The notes under the pieces were generated by a model. The model worked only from the letters and a program-made list of their open reading frames with translations, was not told the DNA's origin and ran no database searches. A program made the translations under genes and the position numbers. Source: Streptomyces sp. NBC_01237 (GTDB lineage: Bacteria; Actinomycetota; Actinomycetes; Streptomycetales; Streptomycetaceae). From it: a stretch of DNA of 64,000 bases. The stretch lies in assembly GCF_035917275.1 (NCBI RefSeq), contig NZ_CP108508.1, positions 5,456,001 to 5,520,000 of the forward strand, given 5' to 3'. Positions 51,987-61,195 of the stretch are shown in pieces (position 1 is the stretch's first letter; each line of letters begins with the position of its first letter).

Positions 51987-54041
51987 ATGTCGGAGGCGGA
52001 GCAGGCACGGGAGCCCCAAGGGGACAAGGAAGGTCGTCTTCTCGCGGGGCGTTACCGGCTCGGGGAGGTGCTCGGCCGGGGCGGTATGGGCACGGTCCAC
52101 CGCGCTGCCGACGAGACGCTGGGCCGCACGGTCGCGGTCAAGGAACTGCGCTTCCCGTCGGCCATCGACGACGAGGAGAAGCGTCGTCTGATCACGCGCA
52201 CCCTGCGTGAGGCGAAGGCGATCGCACGGATCCGCAACAACGGCGCGGTGACCGTCTACGACGTGGTCGACGAGGACGACCGGCCGTGGATCGTCATGGA
52301 ACTGATCGAGGGCAAGTCGCTCGCCGAGGCGATCCGCGAGGACGGGACGCTGACACCCAGGCGCGCCGCGGAGGTCGGGCTCGCCATCCTCGACGTGCTA
52401 CGCTCGGCGCACCGCGAGGGCATCCTGCACCGCGATGTGAAGCCGTCCAACGTGCTGATCTCCGAGGACGGCCGCGTCGTACTGACCGACTTCGGCATCG
52501 CCCAGGTCGAGGGGGACCCGTCGGTCACCTCCACCGGCATGCTCGTCGGCGCCCCCTCGTACATCTCGCCGGAGCGGGCCCGCGGCCACAAGCCGGGGCC
52601 GCCCGCCGACCTGTGGTCGCTCGGTGGACTGCTGTACGCGAGCGTCGAGGGCTGCCCGCCGTACGACAAGGGGTCGGCGATCGCGACCCTCACGGCCGTG
52701 ATGACCGAGCCGGTCGACCCGCCCAAGAACGCGGGCCCGCTGGAGAAGGTCATCTACGGCCTGCTCGCCAGGGACCCCGACCAGCGGCTGGACGACGCCG
52801 GGGCACGGGCCCTGCTCAACGCCGTGATCAACGCTCCGGACCTCCCGGTGCCCCCGCCGGCCGACTCCACCCAGGTCATGGCGCTGCCGGTGGACGTCGA
52901 CGCCGGGAGCGCCACCAGGAAGCCGCCGAAGGTGCCCAAGCCGGCCGCCAGGTCCGGTGAGTCCGGCGAGGGCGCCCGCGACCGGCTGCGCGGAGCCCTG
53001 CGCTCCGTGCGGAACGCCAAGCCGACGCCGGGGGTCGCGGCGGGAGCGGGAGCCGCTGCTGCCACCGCCTCGGCGTCCGGGCCGGCCGGTGCGGCCACCC
53101 CGGCCGAACCGCCCACGAAGCCCGGGACCCGCCCCCGGAGCCCCGCGACGGCTTCCGCGGCATCGCCCGCCGCGGCCCCCACGCCCGCCCCCGGGACCCC
53201 CGCGAAGCCCCCGAGGGCGCCGGTCACCGCTGCGGCGGTACCGCCACAGCGCCCTCCGGCCCCGTCGGCCGCCCCCGCCGTCCGCGCGTCCCTCACGGAT
53301 GTGGTGCCCCGCCGTACGCTCGTGATCATCGCGGCCGTCGTGGCGCTCGCCATCCTGGGCACGGTGCTCGCGATCGCCCTCTCCGGGGGCGACGACAAGG
53401 ACGGCCGGAGCGGCGGTTCGGGCAAGGGCGACACGTCCGTCTCGGCGGGCGGTTCCGGTGAGGGCCAGGGGGACGGCCAGAGGGAGGGCCAGGGCCGGAG
53501 CGACGGCAAGCCTTCCGAGCAGCCGTCGGGGGACCCGGCGACCAAGGACCCGAAGACGGACGCGCCGCCCCCGGCCGACGCCCTGCCCGCCGGGTACGAG
53601 AAGGTCACCGACAAGCGGTTCCGCTTCGACATGGCGATGCCCGAGGACTTCGAGCGCGATGCCATAGCGGGGCGGAATTCCGGCGGGATCTACAACGCCG
53701 ACGGCGGTTTCCCGCGCGTCCAGGTCGACTTCAACGGCTCGCCCAGGGACGACGCGGCCGCGGCATGGGCGGGGGCCGTGGCGGGTACCAAGGCCCTCAG
53801 TAACGGCTACAAGCACCTCGGCATCAAGAAGGTCGACTTCAACGGCTACCCGACCGTGGCCGACTGGAGTTTCGAGCGTGACCAGAAGGGCATCCGGGTA
53901 CGGGTGCTGAACCGCGGCTTCAAGGTCGACGCCAAGCGCGGCTACTCGATCATGGTCAGCTGCAAGGCGAGCGAGTGGGACGAAGCGGAGTGCCGGACGC
54001 TGCGCGAGACGGCGTTCGCCACGTTCAAGCCCACGGACTGA
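51987..54041 (+). CDS. Membrane-anchored Ser/Thr protein kinase
   Basis: A 684-residue kinase with complete catalytic residues: GRGGMGTV at 30-37, Lys52 (VAVKEL), HRDVKPSN at 148-155, DFG at 168-170 and SPER at 194-197. A Pro/Ala-rich cytoplasmic linker (about 285-440) leads to one transmembrane helix at 444-465 (TLVIIAAVVALAILGTVLAIAL). The outer part is a Ser/Gly/Asp-rich stalk and a C-terminal domain of about 150 residues (GYEKVTDKRFRFDMAMPEDFERDAIAGRNSGGIYN), probably the sensor. No PASTA repeats. First of three neighbouring kinase-like genes; the outer domains of all three look related (PxGYxxxxD...F...MPxxW/F). Confidence 0.92.
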   Translation: MSEAEQAREPQGDKEGRLLAGRYRLGEVLGRGGMGTVHRAADETLGRTVAVKELRFPSAIDDEEKRRLITRTLREAKAIARIRNNGAVTVYDVVDEDDRPWIVMELIEGKSLAEAIREDGTLTPRRAAEVGLAILDVLRSAHREGILHRDVKPSNVLISEDGRVVLTDFGIAQVEGDPSVTSTGMLVGAPSYISPERARGHKPGPPADLWSLGGLLYASVEGCPPYDKGSAIATLTAVMTEPVDPPKNAGPLEKVIYGLLARDPDQRLDDAGARALLNAVINAPDLPVPPPADSTQVMALPVDVDAGSATRKPPKVPKPAARSGESGEGARDRLRGALRSVRNAKPTPGVAAGAGAAAATASASGPAGAATPAEPPTKPGTRPRSPATASAASPAAAPTPAPGTPAKPPRAPVTAAAVPPQRPPAPSAAPAVRASLTDVVPRRTLVIIAAVVALAILGTVLAIALSGGDDKDGRSGGSGKGDTSVSAGGSGEGQGDGQREGQGRSDGKPSEQPSGDPATKDPKTDAPPPADALPAGYEKVTDKRFRFDMAMPEDFERDAIAGRNSGGIYNADGGFPRVQVDFNGSPRDDAAAAWAGAVAGTKALSNGYKHLGIKKVDFNGYPTVADWSFERDQKGIRVRVLNRGFKVDAKRGYSIMVSCKASEWDEAECRTLRETAFATFKPTD

Positions 54042-54217
54042 CGGTCGGACGGCCGGGTTGCCGCGACCCGGCCGCGTGGCCCCGGCTTGCCACGTATCGT
54101 AAGAGCCGAAGGGACCGTACGCAGCCGGAATGATGGGTCAATTGTGCGGCAACTGACCGTAATTGACTGATTCATGCGGCCCTGGTGACCGGGGGCAGCG
54201 CGCTCTGGGGAGGCGTC

Positions 54218-57208
54218 GTGGACGACTACGCGGGTCGGGTGCTTGCCGACCGCTACCGCCTTCCCCTGCCTCCGTTCGACGGTTACGAACTGGTCGAGAC
54301 CCGGGCGTTCGACACATACAGCGGGCAGGAAGTCCTGATACGTCAGGTCCCGTTGCCCGAGATCGTGGAAGCCGAGGTCCTCGACGCCGACGGTCTGCCC
54401 GCATCCGTCGGACGTGTCCACGGACGCACCACGGGACGTGCGGTACGCCGTTCCACGGACCCTGCGGTCCGGCGTGCGATCGAGGCCGCCCAGGCCGCTG
54501 CCCAGGTGCCCGATCACCCACGGCTCGACCAGGTCTTCGATGTGTTCGCCGAGGCGGGATCGCTCTGGATAGTGAGTGAACTGGTCGCGGCGCGTCCGCT
54601 GGCCGCCCTGCTCGCCGAGCGCCCCCTCAACCCGTACCGGGCCGCCGAGATCGGCTCCGATGTGCTGGCGGCGCTGCGGGTGCTGCACGCGCACGACTGG
54701 ACCCACCGGAACATCACCGTCCGTACGGTCCTGATCTGTGACGACGGCCGCGTGGTGCTGACCGGACTGGCGGCCGGGGCCGCCGAGGAAGCGCTGTGCG
54801 GATACGTCACGGCGCCGCTGCCCGACGACGACGATGACGACGACGTCGCCGCGCACGACAGCGCGGACGGGTACGACGGCGCGGACGGGTACGACGGGCA
54901 CGACGACGGCTACGAGGACGGGGCCGAGGACGAGGACGACGGGCGCGGTTCGGAGAGCCCGTACGGCACCTACGGAACGGCCGGCCCCTACGGTCCGCAG
55001 GACACGTCGGACACGTCGGACACGCAGGACACGTCCGAGGCGGAAGGCACGTACTCCACGTACGGCACGGATGTGGTTCCCGCGGTGGCTCCCGACGCGT
55101 ACGCGGACCCGCCACCCGCGCCTTCGGACAGCCAGGAACTCGTCCCGCGACCTGCCGCACCCGCCGTTCCGTACGCCGGTGCGCGACCCACCGCCGAGCC
55201 GGGCGCCGTGCAGCCCGATGCCGCGAGCGCCGCACAACTGCGCGCCGCGCGCGCCGGGGCGATCGCCGCCTACCGCGCGGGCGCACGCGCCGCCGCCCGG
55301 GGCAACGTCGAGGACCAGCACCCCACCACCGGGCACGACACCGACGGCGCTCCCGGCGGCGCCCATGACATCGAGGACACGGCTCTCCTCCCGGCCCAGC
55401 GCCCGGCCCCCGGCGGCGACTCCCTGCTCCCCGGCGCCTGGAGCGACGAGGCGGACGACCCGTACGCGGAAGACGACCCGTACGGCGCGGACGACCCGTA
55501 CACCAAGCGCGACCCGTACGGCGCGGACGACCCGTACACCAAGCGCGACCCGTACGCCGGGGACGACGAGCACGACGACGAGGACGGACGCGGCGAGGAC
55601 GACGGCGGCCGGCCGCCCGGCCGTCGGGTCCATCTGGCCGGCAGCTGGGACGACGGACCGGGCTCCGGCCGCCCCGTCCCCGCGGGCGGCTCGGGCGAGG
55701 ACGCGCTGCGCGCCGACTCCCGTCGCCCCGGCAACACCCCCGTACCGGCCGGGCGGGCCGCGCAGCCCGCCGCCGTGACCGCGTCGGGCGGCTGGGACGA
55801 GGTCGTCGCGGGCGGCCGGGGGACCCCCGCCTACCGCGGCCCCGCCACCCCGCTCGCCGCCGAACGCGCCCGGCAGGCACGGATCGCCGTCGTCGGCGCG
55901 GTCACCGAACGCTGGGCACCCGAGCAGGCCGGACCGGTCCACGAGAACTGGCAGCTCGCACCGCCCATCGGCCCCGCCACCGACCTGTGGGCGCTCGGCG
56001 CCCTGCTCTACCGCGCGGTCCAGGGCCACGCCCCCTACCCCGAGGAGAACGCCGCCGAACTGGTCCAGATGGTCTGCGGCGAGCCGCCCGCCTTCGCGGA
56101 GGAGTGCGGTGCCCTGCGCCCCGTGGTCGAGTCGCTGCTGCGCCAGGACCCCACGGAGCGCCCCGACGTCGAGGAGCTGAGCGGCTGGCTGCGCTCACTG
56201 GTGCGGTCCGCCCCGGAGCCGGAAGCGGGCACGGACGTCGTCCCACTGCCCTCGGCCGATGAGACCCGGCTGCCCGTCGTACGCCGCAAGGGCGAGCTCG
56301 TCCGCAGGCGCCGGGGCCGGCTGGGCGGCGGATCGGCGCACGGCCGGCACCGCCAGGGCAAGCAGAAGCAGCGCGTGGAGAAGCCGCGGCGGGAGCCCGC
56401 CCGGCTGCCCGAGGAGCCGCGCGAGAGCGCCGAGTCCTGGGAGACCCCGCCCTCCCGCCCGCCGCGCGCGCCGCGTGAGCCCAAGGGCCCCAAGGTGCTG
56501 CGGGAACCCGCGCGACAGCGCGAGGGGAAGGCGCCGCGCAGCCTGGGCCGGATGCTGCTGGTCCTCATCCTGCTGGGCATGGCCGCAGCGGTGGCGTACG
56601 CCCTGATCTTCATGGCCGAGGACGATCCCGGCACCGGAGCGGCGCCGTCCGGTTCGGTGACCCCCACGGGGCCCGGCGTGCCCCGGCCCTCCGGCGGCGC
56701 CTCCGGTACACCCGGTTCCCAGCAGCCGCAGACCAGCCGTTCCGCCGTCGCGCTCGCCCCGGGCTATGTGCTGCGCAAGGACGCGGAGGGCTTCGAGGTC
56801 GGCGTGCTCAAGGGCTGGCAGCGCAGCCCCGCCAACGCGGACCGTCAGATCCGTTACGGCAGCGACGGATTCAGCCTGCTGATCGTGCCCGGACGCGACA
56901 CCGTCAAGGCCAACGGCGCCGACCCGCTCGCGTACCAGCGGGACAAGGAGCCGGAGCTCCAGCCGTTCCGGGACTCAAGCTGGTCCTCCTCGGTCGGTCT
57001 GCGCCGGGTCGACGTCGGCCGACAGGCCATGGCGGAGGGCCAGTTCACCTGGCAGGACGGCAAAGGCCGCGAGGTGTACGTGCGCAATCTGGTGATGATC
57101 GTGGACGGCAAGTACCACATCATTCAGGTGCTCGGCCCTCAGGACGACCAGGACAAGGTCACCGCCATCTACGAACAGGCCATCGCCTCCTACCGCGTCG
57201 GCCCCTGA
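54218..57208 (+). CDS. Membrane-anchored pseudokinase with large acidic insertion
   Basis: A 996-residue kinase-like protein lacking catalytic residues: the ATP lysine is replaced (VLIRQV, Arg42), HRD is HRN at 163-165, and the DFG position reads TGL near 182-184. Between this point and the APE motif (WAPEQ, 566-570) sits about 350 residues of acidic, Asp/Tyr/Pro-rich, low-complexity sequence (DDDDDDDVAAHDSADGYDG and repeated DDPYTKRDPYGA). The C-lobe then resumes (ATDLWALGALLYRAVQGHAPYP). A transmembrane helix at about 779-800 leads to an outer domain (GYVLRKDAEGFEVGVLKGWQRSPAN) like those of its neighbours. The GTG at 54218 has GGGGAGG just upstream; a GTG at 54185 is possible. Probably a scaffold or regulator of the adjacent kinases. 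Confidence 0.85.
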   Translation: MDDYAGRVLADRYRLPLPPFDGYELVETRAFDTYSGQEVLIRQVPLPEIVEAEVLDADGLPASVGRVHGRTTGRAVRRSTDPAVRRAIEAAQAAAQVPDHPRLDQVFDVFAEAGSLWIVSELVAARPLAALLAERPLNPYRAAEIGSDVLAALRVLHAHDWTHRNITVRTVLICDDGRVVLTGLAAGAAEEALCGYVTAPLPDDDDDDDVAAHDSADGYDGADGYDGHDDGYEDGAEDEDDGRGSESPYGTYGTAGPYGPQDTSDTSDTQDTSEAEGTYSTYGTDVVPAVAPDAYADPPPAPSDSQELVPRPAAPAVPYAGARPTAEPGAVQPDAASAAQLRAARAGAIAAYRAGARAAARGNVEDQHPTTGHDTDGAPGGAHDIEDTALLPAQRPAPGGDSLLPGAWSDEADDPYAEDDPYGADDPYTKRDPYGADDPYTKRDPYAGDDEHDDEDGRGEDDGGRPPGRRVHLAGSWDDGPGSGRPVPAGGSGEDALRADSRRPGNTPVPAGRAAQPAAVTASGGWDEVVAGGRGTPAYRGPATPLAAERARQARIAVVGAVTERWAPEQAGPVHENWQLAPPIGPATDLWALGALLYRAVQGHAPYPEENAAELVQMVCGEPPAFAEECGALRPVVESLLRQDPTERPDVEELSGWLRSLVRSAPEPEAGTDVVPLPSADETRLPVVRRKGELVRRRRGRLGGGSAHGRHRQGKQKQRVEKPRREPARLPEEPRESAESWETPPSRPPRAPREPKGPKVLREPARQREGKAPRSLGRMLLVLILLGMAAAVAYALIFMAEDDPGTGAAPSGSVTPTGPGVPRPSGGASGTPGSQQPQTSRSAVALAPGYVLRKDAEGFEVGVLKGWQRSPANADRQIRYGSDGFSLLIVPGRDTVKANGADPLAYQRDKEPELQPFRDSSWSSSVGLRRVDVGRQAMAEGQFTWQDGKGREVYVRNLVMIVDGKYHIIQVLGPQDDQDKVTAIYEQAIASYRVGP
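55458..55566 (+). repeat. In-frame DPY repeats in the pseudokinase insertion
   Basis: GACCCGTACGGCGCGGACGA and GACCCGTACACCAAGCGC alternate, giving the protein units DDPYGAD and DPYTKR. Recent duplication within the acidic insertion; tyrosines and threonines recur at fixed spacing. Confidence 0.75.
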
Positions 57209-57398
57209 CCCGCGGTCACCACCGCGCCGTCCCCTGACCCCATGTCACTGCCGGGGCGGGTCGGGTGACGTGGGCCCGCGAACCCGCGGCGCTTCGGAGC
57301 GACAAGCATCACAGTGCGGTCTCGTGGGGCGATCCGAGGTTCCATGCTCGTGCGTCCCCTCCGTAATCTGGCAGCCGAGGAACGGGGCGGGACTACAC

Positions 57399-59120
57399 GT
57401 GGATCAATCACAGGGCACGGGCAGGGGCGCGGGCACGGGCGCGGGACTGGTGCTGGCCGGGCGGTACCGGCTGGGCGAGGTCCTCGGCCGCGGCGGCATG
57501 GGCAAGGTCTGGCGCGCCCACGACGAGGTGCTGCACCGCACCGTCGCCGTCAAGGAGTTGACCGCAGGGCTGTACGTCGCCGAGGCCGACCGGCTCGTCC
57601 TGCACGCGCGCACCCAGAAGGAGGCGCGCGCGGCGGCCCGCATCACGCACCCCGGAGTCGTCACCGTCCATGACGTCATCGAGTACGACAACCGCCCCTG
57701 GATCGTGATGCAGTACGTCGACGGGCCCTCGCTCGCCGACGCCGCCAAGGAGAACGGCGAGATGGCCCCGCGCGAGGCGGCCAGGATCGGTCTCCATGTG
57801 CTCAGCGCCCTGCGTGCCGCGCACAGTGCCGGGGTGCTCCACCGGGACGTCAAACCCGGCAACGTCCTGCTGGCCCGCGACGGGCAGGTGCTCCTGACCG
57901 ACTTCGGGATCGCCGCGATCGAGGGCGACTCCACCATCACCAGGACCGGTGAACTGGTCGGCTCCATCGACTATCTGGCGCCCGAACGGGTACGTGGCGG
58001 CGACCCGGGCCCGTCCTCCGACCTCTGGTCGCTCGGCGCCACGCTGTACACCGCGGTGGAGGGACGCTCCCCGTTCCGGCGTACGTCACCGATCTCCACC
58101 ATGCAGGCGGTGGTCACCGATGAGCCGCCCGCTCCCGCCAACGCCGGTCCACTGACCCCCGTGATCACCGCGCTGCTCCGCAAGGACCCCGAGGACCGGC
58201 CGTCGGCCGCCGAGACCGAGCGGATGCTGCTGGACGCCATGGAGGGCCGGGAGCCCCGGGCCGCCCAGGCGTTCGTACCGACCCAACGGGTCACCGAAGA
58301 GGCCCTGAACGGGCTCGCGGCCCCGGACGACGTCACGGACCGGCTGACCGGCGGCACGTCGGCCGGCACCTCGCACACGCCGGCCGCCCCGGTCGCTGTC
58401 CCCGCTCCCGCCTCCACGCCGGTGACGCGGCGCGCCGGAGCCCGGTGGCGCACGCGGCTCGTGGTCATCGCCGTGGCCGCGGTGCTCGGCGGCGCGGCGG
58501 GTCTGGCCGCGATGAAGTACGCGGACGGCGGCGCCTCCGGTGACGGGGGGAGGTCACCGGAGGCGCCCGCCACCGCGGCGCCCGCGCCGTCCGTCTCCTC
58601 GGGCGGACGGGACACGGGATCGGAAGCGGGCCAGGACCCGAAGCCGCCCGCCAAGGCGATACCCGACGGCTGGCAGAGGGTCGAGGACCCCAAGGGCTTC
58701 AGCCTCGTCGTACCGGACGGGTGGGAGCGCCGGACGGAGGGCAATCAGATCGACTACACACCGGACAACGGCGCCCACCGCCTCCGGATCAGCATCGATC
58801 CGGAACCGGACTTCGAGAGTTCGTACACGCACATGCTGAATCTGGAGAAGGACCTCGCCAAGCGGCTGCCCGGCTACGAGCGCGTCAGCCTCCAGTCGAA
58901 CATCTACCGCGACCGGCCGGGCTCCCTCTGGGAGTTCACGTGGGTCGAGTCCAAGGAGCATCCGGGCCCGCGTCGCGGCATCGACCAGATGTACTACGGC
59001 GAGGCGGGCGGGCCCGAGTACGCGTTGTACATGACGGCGCCGGACGAGGACTGGGCGACCAGCCGGGAGCAGTTCGACACCATGCTGCGCAGCTGGAAGG
59101 CCCCGGAGGCGGCGAACTGA
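57399..59120 (+). CDS. Membrane-anchored Ser/Thr protein kinase
   Basis: A 573-residue kinase with complete catalytic residues: GRGGMGKVW at 30-38, Lys52 (VAVKEL), HRDVKPGN at 148-155, DFG at 168-170 and APER at 194-197. After a linker, one transmembrane helix lies at about 353-372 (RLVVIAVAAVLGGAAGLAAMK), followed by a Ser/Gly-rich stalk and an outer domain beginning PDGWQRVEDPKGFSLVVPDGWERRTEGNQIDY, similar to the outer domains of the two preceding kinase-like proteins. GTG start at 57399. The 190-base gap from the pseudokinase suggests either its own promoter or cotranscription. Confidence 0.92.
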   Translation: MDQSQGTGRGAGTGAGLVLAGRYRLGEVLGRGGMGKVWRAHDEVLHRTVAVKELTAGLYVAEADRLVLHARTQKEARAAARITHPGVVTVHDVIEYDNRPWIVMQYVDGPSLADAAKENGEMAPREAARIGLHVLSALRAAHSAGVLHRDVKPGNVLLARDGQVLLTDFGIAAIEGDSTITRTGELVGSIDYLAPERVRGGDPGPSSDLWSLGATLYTAVEGRSPFRRTSPISTMQAVVTDEPPAPANAGPLTPVITALLRKDPEDRPSAAETERMLLDAMEGREPRAAQAFVPTQRVTEEALNGLAAPDDVTDRLTGGTSAGTSHTPAAPVAVPAPASTPVTRRAGARWRTRLVVIAVAAVLGGAAGLAAMKYADGGASGDGGRSPEAPATAAPAPSVSSGGRDTGSEAGQDPKPPAKAIPDGWQRVEDPKGFSLVVPDGWERRTEGNQIDYTPDNGAHRLRISIDPEPDFESSYTHMLNLEKDLAKRLPGYERVSLQSNIYRDRPGSLWEFTWVESKEHPGPRRGIDQMYYGEAGGPEYALYMTAPDEDWATSREQFDTMLRSWKAPEAAN

Positions 59121-59125
59121 GGATG

Positions 59126-59155
59126 CCCGCCCCGTCCGGATGCCGACGGGGCGGG
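59126..59155 (+). terminator. Terminator after the last kinase gene
   Basis: CCCGCCCCGTC at 59126-59136 pairs perfectly with GACGGGGCGGG at 59145-59155 around an eight-base loop, five bases after the stop. Confidence 0.8.
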
Positions 59156-59252
59156 GCTTCAGGAACGGCCTCAGGGACGGCCTCGGAGACCGGCCTCGGA
59201 GACCGGCTTCGGAGACGCCCTCAGGGACGCCCTCAGGGACGCCTGCCGGGAC
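59155..59252. repeat. Tandem 12-13-bp repeat array A
   Basis: About eight head-to-tail units of consensus GGCCTCRGGGAC / GGCCTCGGAGAC, some 13 bases long, so the reading frame is not kept. They directly follow the kinase terminator. Non-coding in my view. Confidence 0.8.
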
Positions 59253-59260
59253 GCCGACGG

Positions 59261-59380
59261 AGCCCTGCCCTGATGCCGGTCCTGATGCCCGTCCGGATGC
59301 CGTTCCGGATCTCTGTCCAGATGCCGGTCCGGATCTCTGTACAGATGTCCGTCCGGATGCCTGTTCGGATGTCGGCGGGC
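59261..59380. repeat. Tandem 12-bp repeat array B
   Basis: Ten consecutive units with an exact 12-base period, consensus ATGCCNGTCCGG (units start at 59261, 59273, 59285, 59297, 59309, 59321, 59333, 59345, 59357 and 59369). Because 12 is a multiple of three, several frames are open (for example a repeated PDxG or MPVR peptide), but no ribosome site or start context supports a gene. The remaining 59381-59519 holds no gene; it must contain the promoter of the next gene, with the palindrome GGGTACCC near 59485. Confidence 0.85.
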
Positions 59381-59519
59381 TGTCGCCGGGGAGATAGCCA
59401 CTGATCAGCGGTTATGTGGCCAGCGATCACTGGCGAGTTCGCAGGGTGGGTTGTGGGGAGAGTGAAAACCTATTACCGACGGGTACCCAAAGTTCGCGGG
59501 TGGACATACTCTCGCCCTC

Positions 59520-61136
59520 ATGACGGACTCGCAGGCCCCTGTTGCCCCCCTCGGTACGAACCCCGTCGCGGCCGCCCCCGCAGGCGTGCGCACGGCCGCC
59601 GATGTGGTCACCCCCGAGGTGATCGCCCAGCTGACCCGCGGCGTCGTCGGCTCCGGCCGTACGGCGAACCACACCCCCTTCACCGGGGAGAAGCTGGCGG
59701 ACCTGCCCGAGTCCACCCCCGAGGACGTGGCGACCGCCTTCGAGCGGGCCCGCGCCGCCCAGCCCGCCTGGGCCGCGACCCCCGTACGGACCAGGGCGGC
59801 GATCCTGCTCCGCTTCCACGACCTCGTGCTCAGCCGCCAGTCCGAGGTCCTCGATCTCATCCAGCTGGAGACCGGCAAGGCCCGGCTGCACGCCCACGAA
59901 GAGGTGCAGGCCGTCGCCGTCGCCGCCCGGCACTACGGCCGCAAGGCGTCCTCGTACCTGCGGGCGAAGCGGCACACCGGGGTCGTACCGACCCTCACCA
60001 AGGTCACCGAGCTGCGCCAGCCGCGCGGGGTCGTCGGCCAGATCGCTCCGTGGAACTACCCGCTCGAACTGTCCGTGGGCGACGCACTGCCCGCGTTCGT
60101 CTCCGGCAACGCCGTGGTGATGAAGCCCGACACGGAGACCGCGCTGACCGCGCTCTGGGCCCGTGACCTGCTCATCGAGGCCGGACTGCCCGCCGAGGTG
60201 TTCCAGGTCGTCCTCGGCGAGGGCCCCGTCGTCGGCCCCGAGGTCGTCAGCCACGCCGACTACGTCTCCTTCACCGGCTCCACCCGCACCGGCCGTGAGG
60301 TCGCCCAGGGCGCCGCCGCCCGCCTCGTCGGCGTCTCCCTGGAGCTCGGCGGCAAGAACGCCATGCTGGTCCTCGCGGACGCCGATGTGGAGAAGGCCGC
60401 CGCGGGCGCCGTGCGTGCCTGCTTCTCGTCCGCCGGACAGCTCTGCATCTCCATCGAGCGGCTGTACGTCCACGAGTCGATCGCCGACGACTTCGTCGCC
60501 CGGTTCGCCGCCCGTACGAAGGCGATGCGGCTCGGCAGCTCCCTCGCGTACGGCGCCGACATGGGCTCCCTCGTGGGCGAGCGCCAGCTGGAGACCGTCA
60601 CCCAGCACGTCGCCGAAGCCGTCGAGAAGGGCGCCACGCTCGTCGCGGGCGGCGTCGCCCGGCCCGACATCGGCCCGCTGTTCTACGAGCCGACCATCCT
60701 GGACGGCGTCGAGGCGCCGATGGCCGTCTGCACCCAGGAGACCTTCGGACCGGTCGTCTCCATCTACCGCTTCAGCGACGAGGACGCGGTCATCGACCTC
60801 GCCAACGCCACGCCGTACGGCCTGAATTCGAGCGTCTGGACCAAGGACGGCAGGCGCGGCCACCGGGTCGCCGCCCGGCTGCGGACCGGCACGGTCAACA
60901 TCAACGAGGGGTACGCCCCCGCGTACGGCAGCGTGCAGTCCCCGATGGGCGGCATGAAGGAGTCCGGTCTCGGCCGGCGGCACGGCTCCGAGGGCATCCT
61001 CAAGTACACCGAGGCCCAGACCGTCGCCCAGCAGCGGCTGATTCCGCTCGCCCCGTCCTTCGGGATGGACGACGAGAAGTACGCGGCGTTCATGAGCCGC
61101 AGCCTGAAGGCGATGAAGGCGTTCCGCCTGCGCTGA
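59520..61136 (+). CDS. gabD2: Succinic semialdehyde dehydrogenase, GabD2 type
   Basis: A 538-residue aldehyde dehydrogenase that oxidises succinic semialdehyde to succinate with NADP or NAD. Landmarks: IAPWNYPLELSVGDALPA (cofactor), FTGSTRTGREV, catalytic Glu in LELGGKNAML and nucleophile Cys in SSAGQLCISIERLYV, then QETFGPVVSIYRF. The segment SAGQLCISIERL matches mycobacterial GabD2 as I recall it. A 35-residue Ala/Pro-rich N-terminus precedes the fold. ATG at 59520. The GMC oxidoreductase follows after 59 bases with its own ribosome site, suggesting an operon. Confidence 0.9.
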   Translation: MTDSQAPVAPLGTNPVAAAPAGVRTAADVVTPEVIAQLTRGVVGSGRTANHTPFTGEKLADLPESTPEDVATAFERARAAQPAWAATPVRTRAAILLRFHDLVLSRQSEVLDLIQLETGKARLHAHEEVQAVAVAARHYGRKASSYLRAKRHTGVVPTLTKVTELRQPRGVVGQIAPWNYPLELSVGDALPAFVSGNAVVMKPDTETALTALWARDLLIEAGLPAEVFQVVLGEGPVVGPEVVSHADYVSFTGSTRTGREVAQGAAARLVGVSLELGGKNAMLVLADADVEKAAAGAVRACFSSAGQLCISIERLYVHESIADDFVARFAARTKAMRLGSSLAYGADMGSLVGERQLETVTQHVAEAVEKGATLVAGGVARPDIGPLFYEPTILDGVEAPMAVCTQETFGPVVSIYRFSDEDAVIDLANATPYGLNSSVWTKDGRRGHRVAARLRTGTVNINEGYAPAYGSVQSPMGGMKESGLGRRHGSEGILKYTEAQTVAQQRLIPLAPSFGMDDEKYAAFMSRSLKAMKAFRLR

Positions 61137-61195
61137 CCCGGCCACGGCGTACGCGATTCCGCAGCACCTCTGCCCTTTTCGCACCGAGGAGAGCC

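Noticed and set aside
59140..59397. Possible repeat protein from the 12-bp arrays
   Set aside because: A 12-bp period keeps every frame open; array A drifts to 13 bp and would break the frame, and there is no ribosome site.
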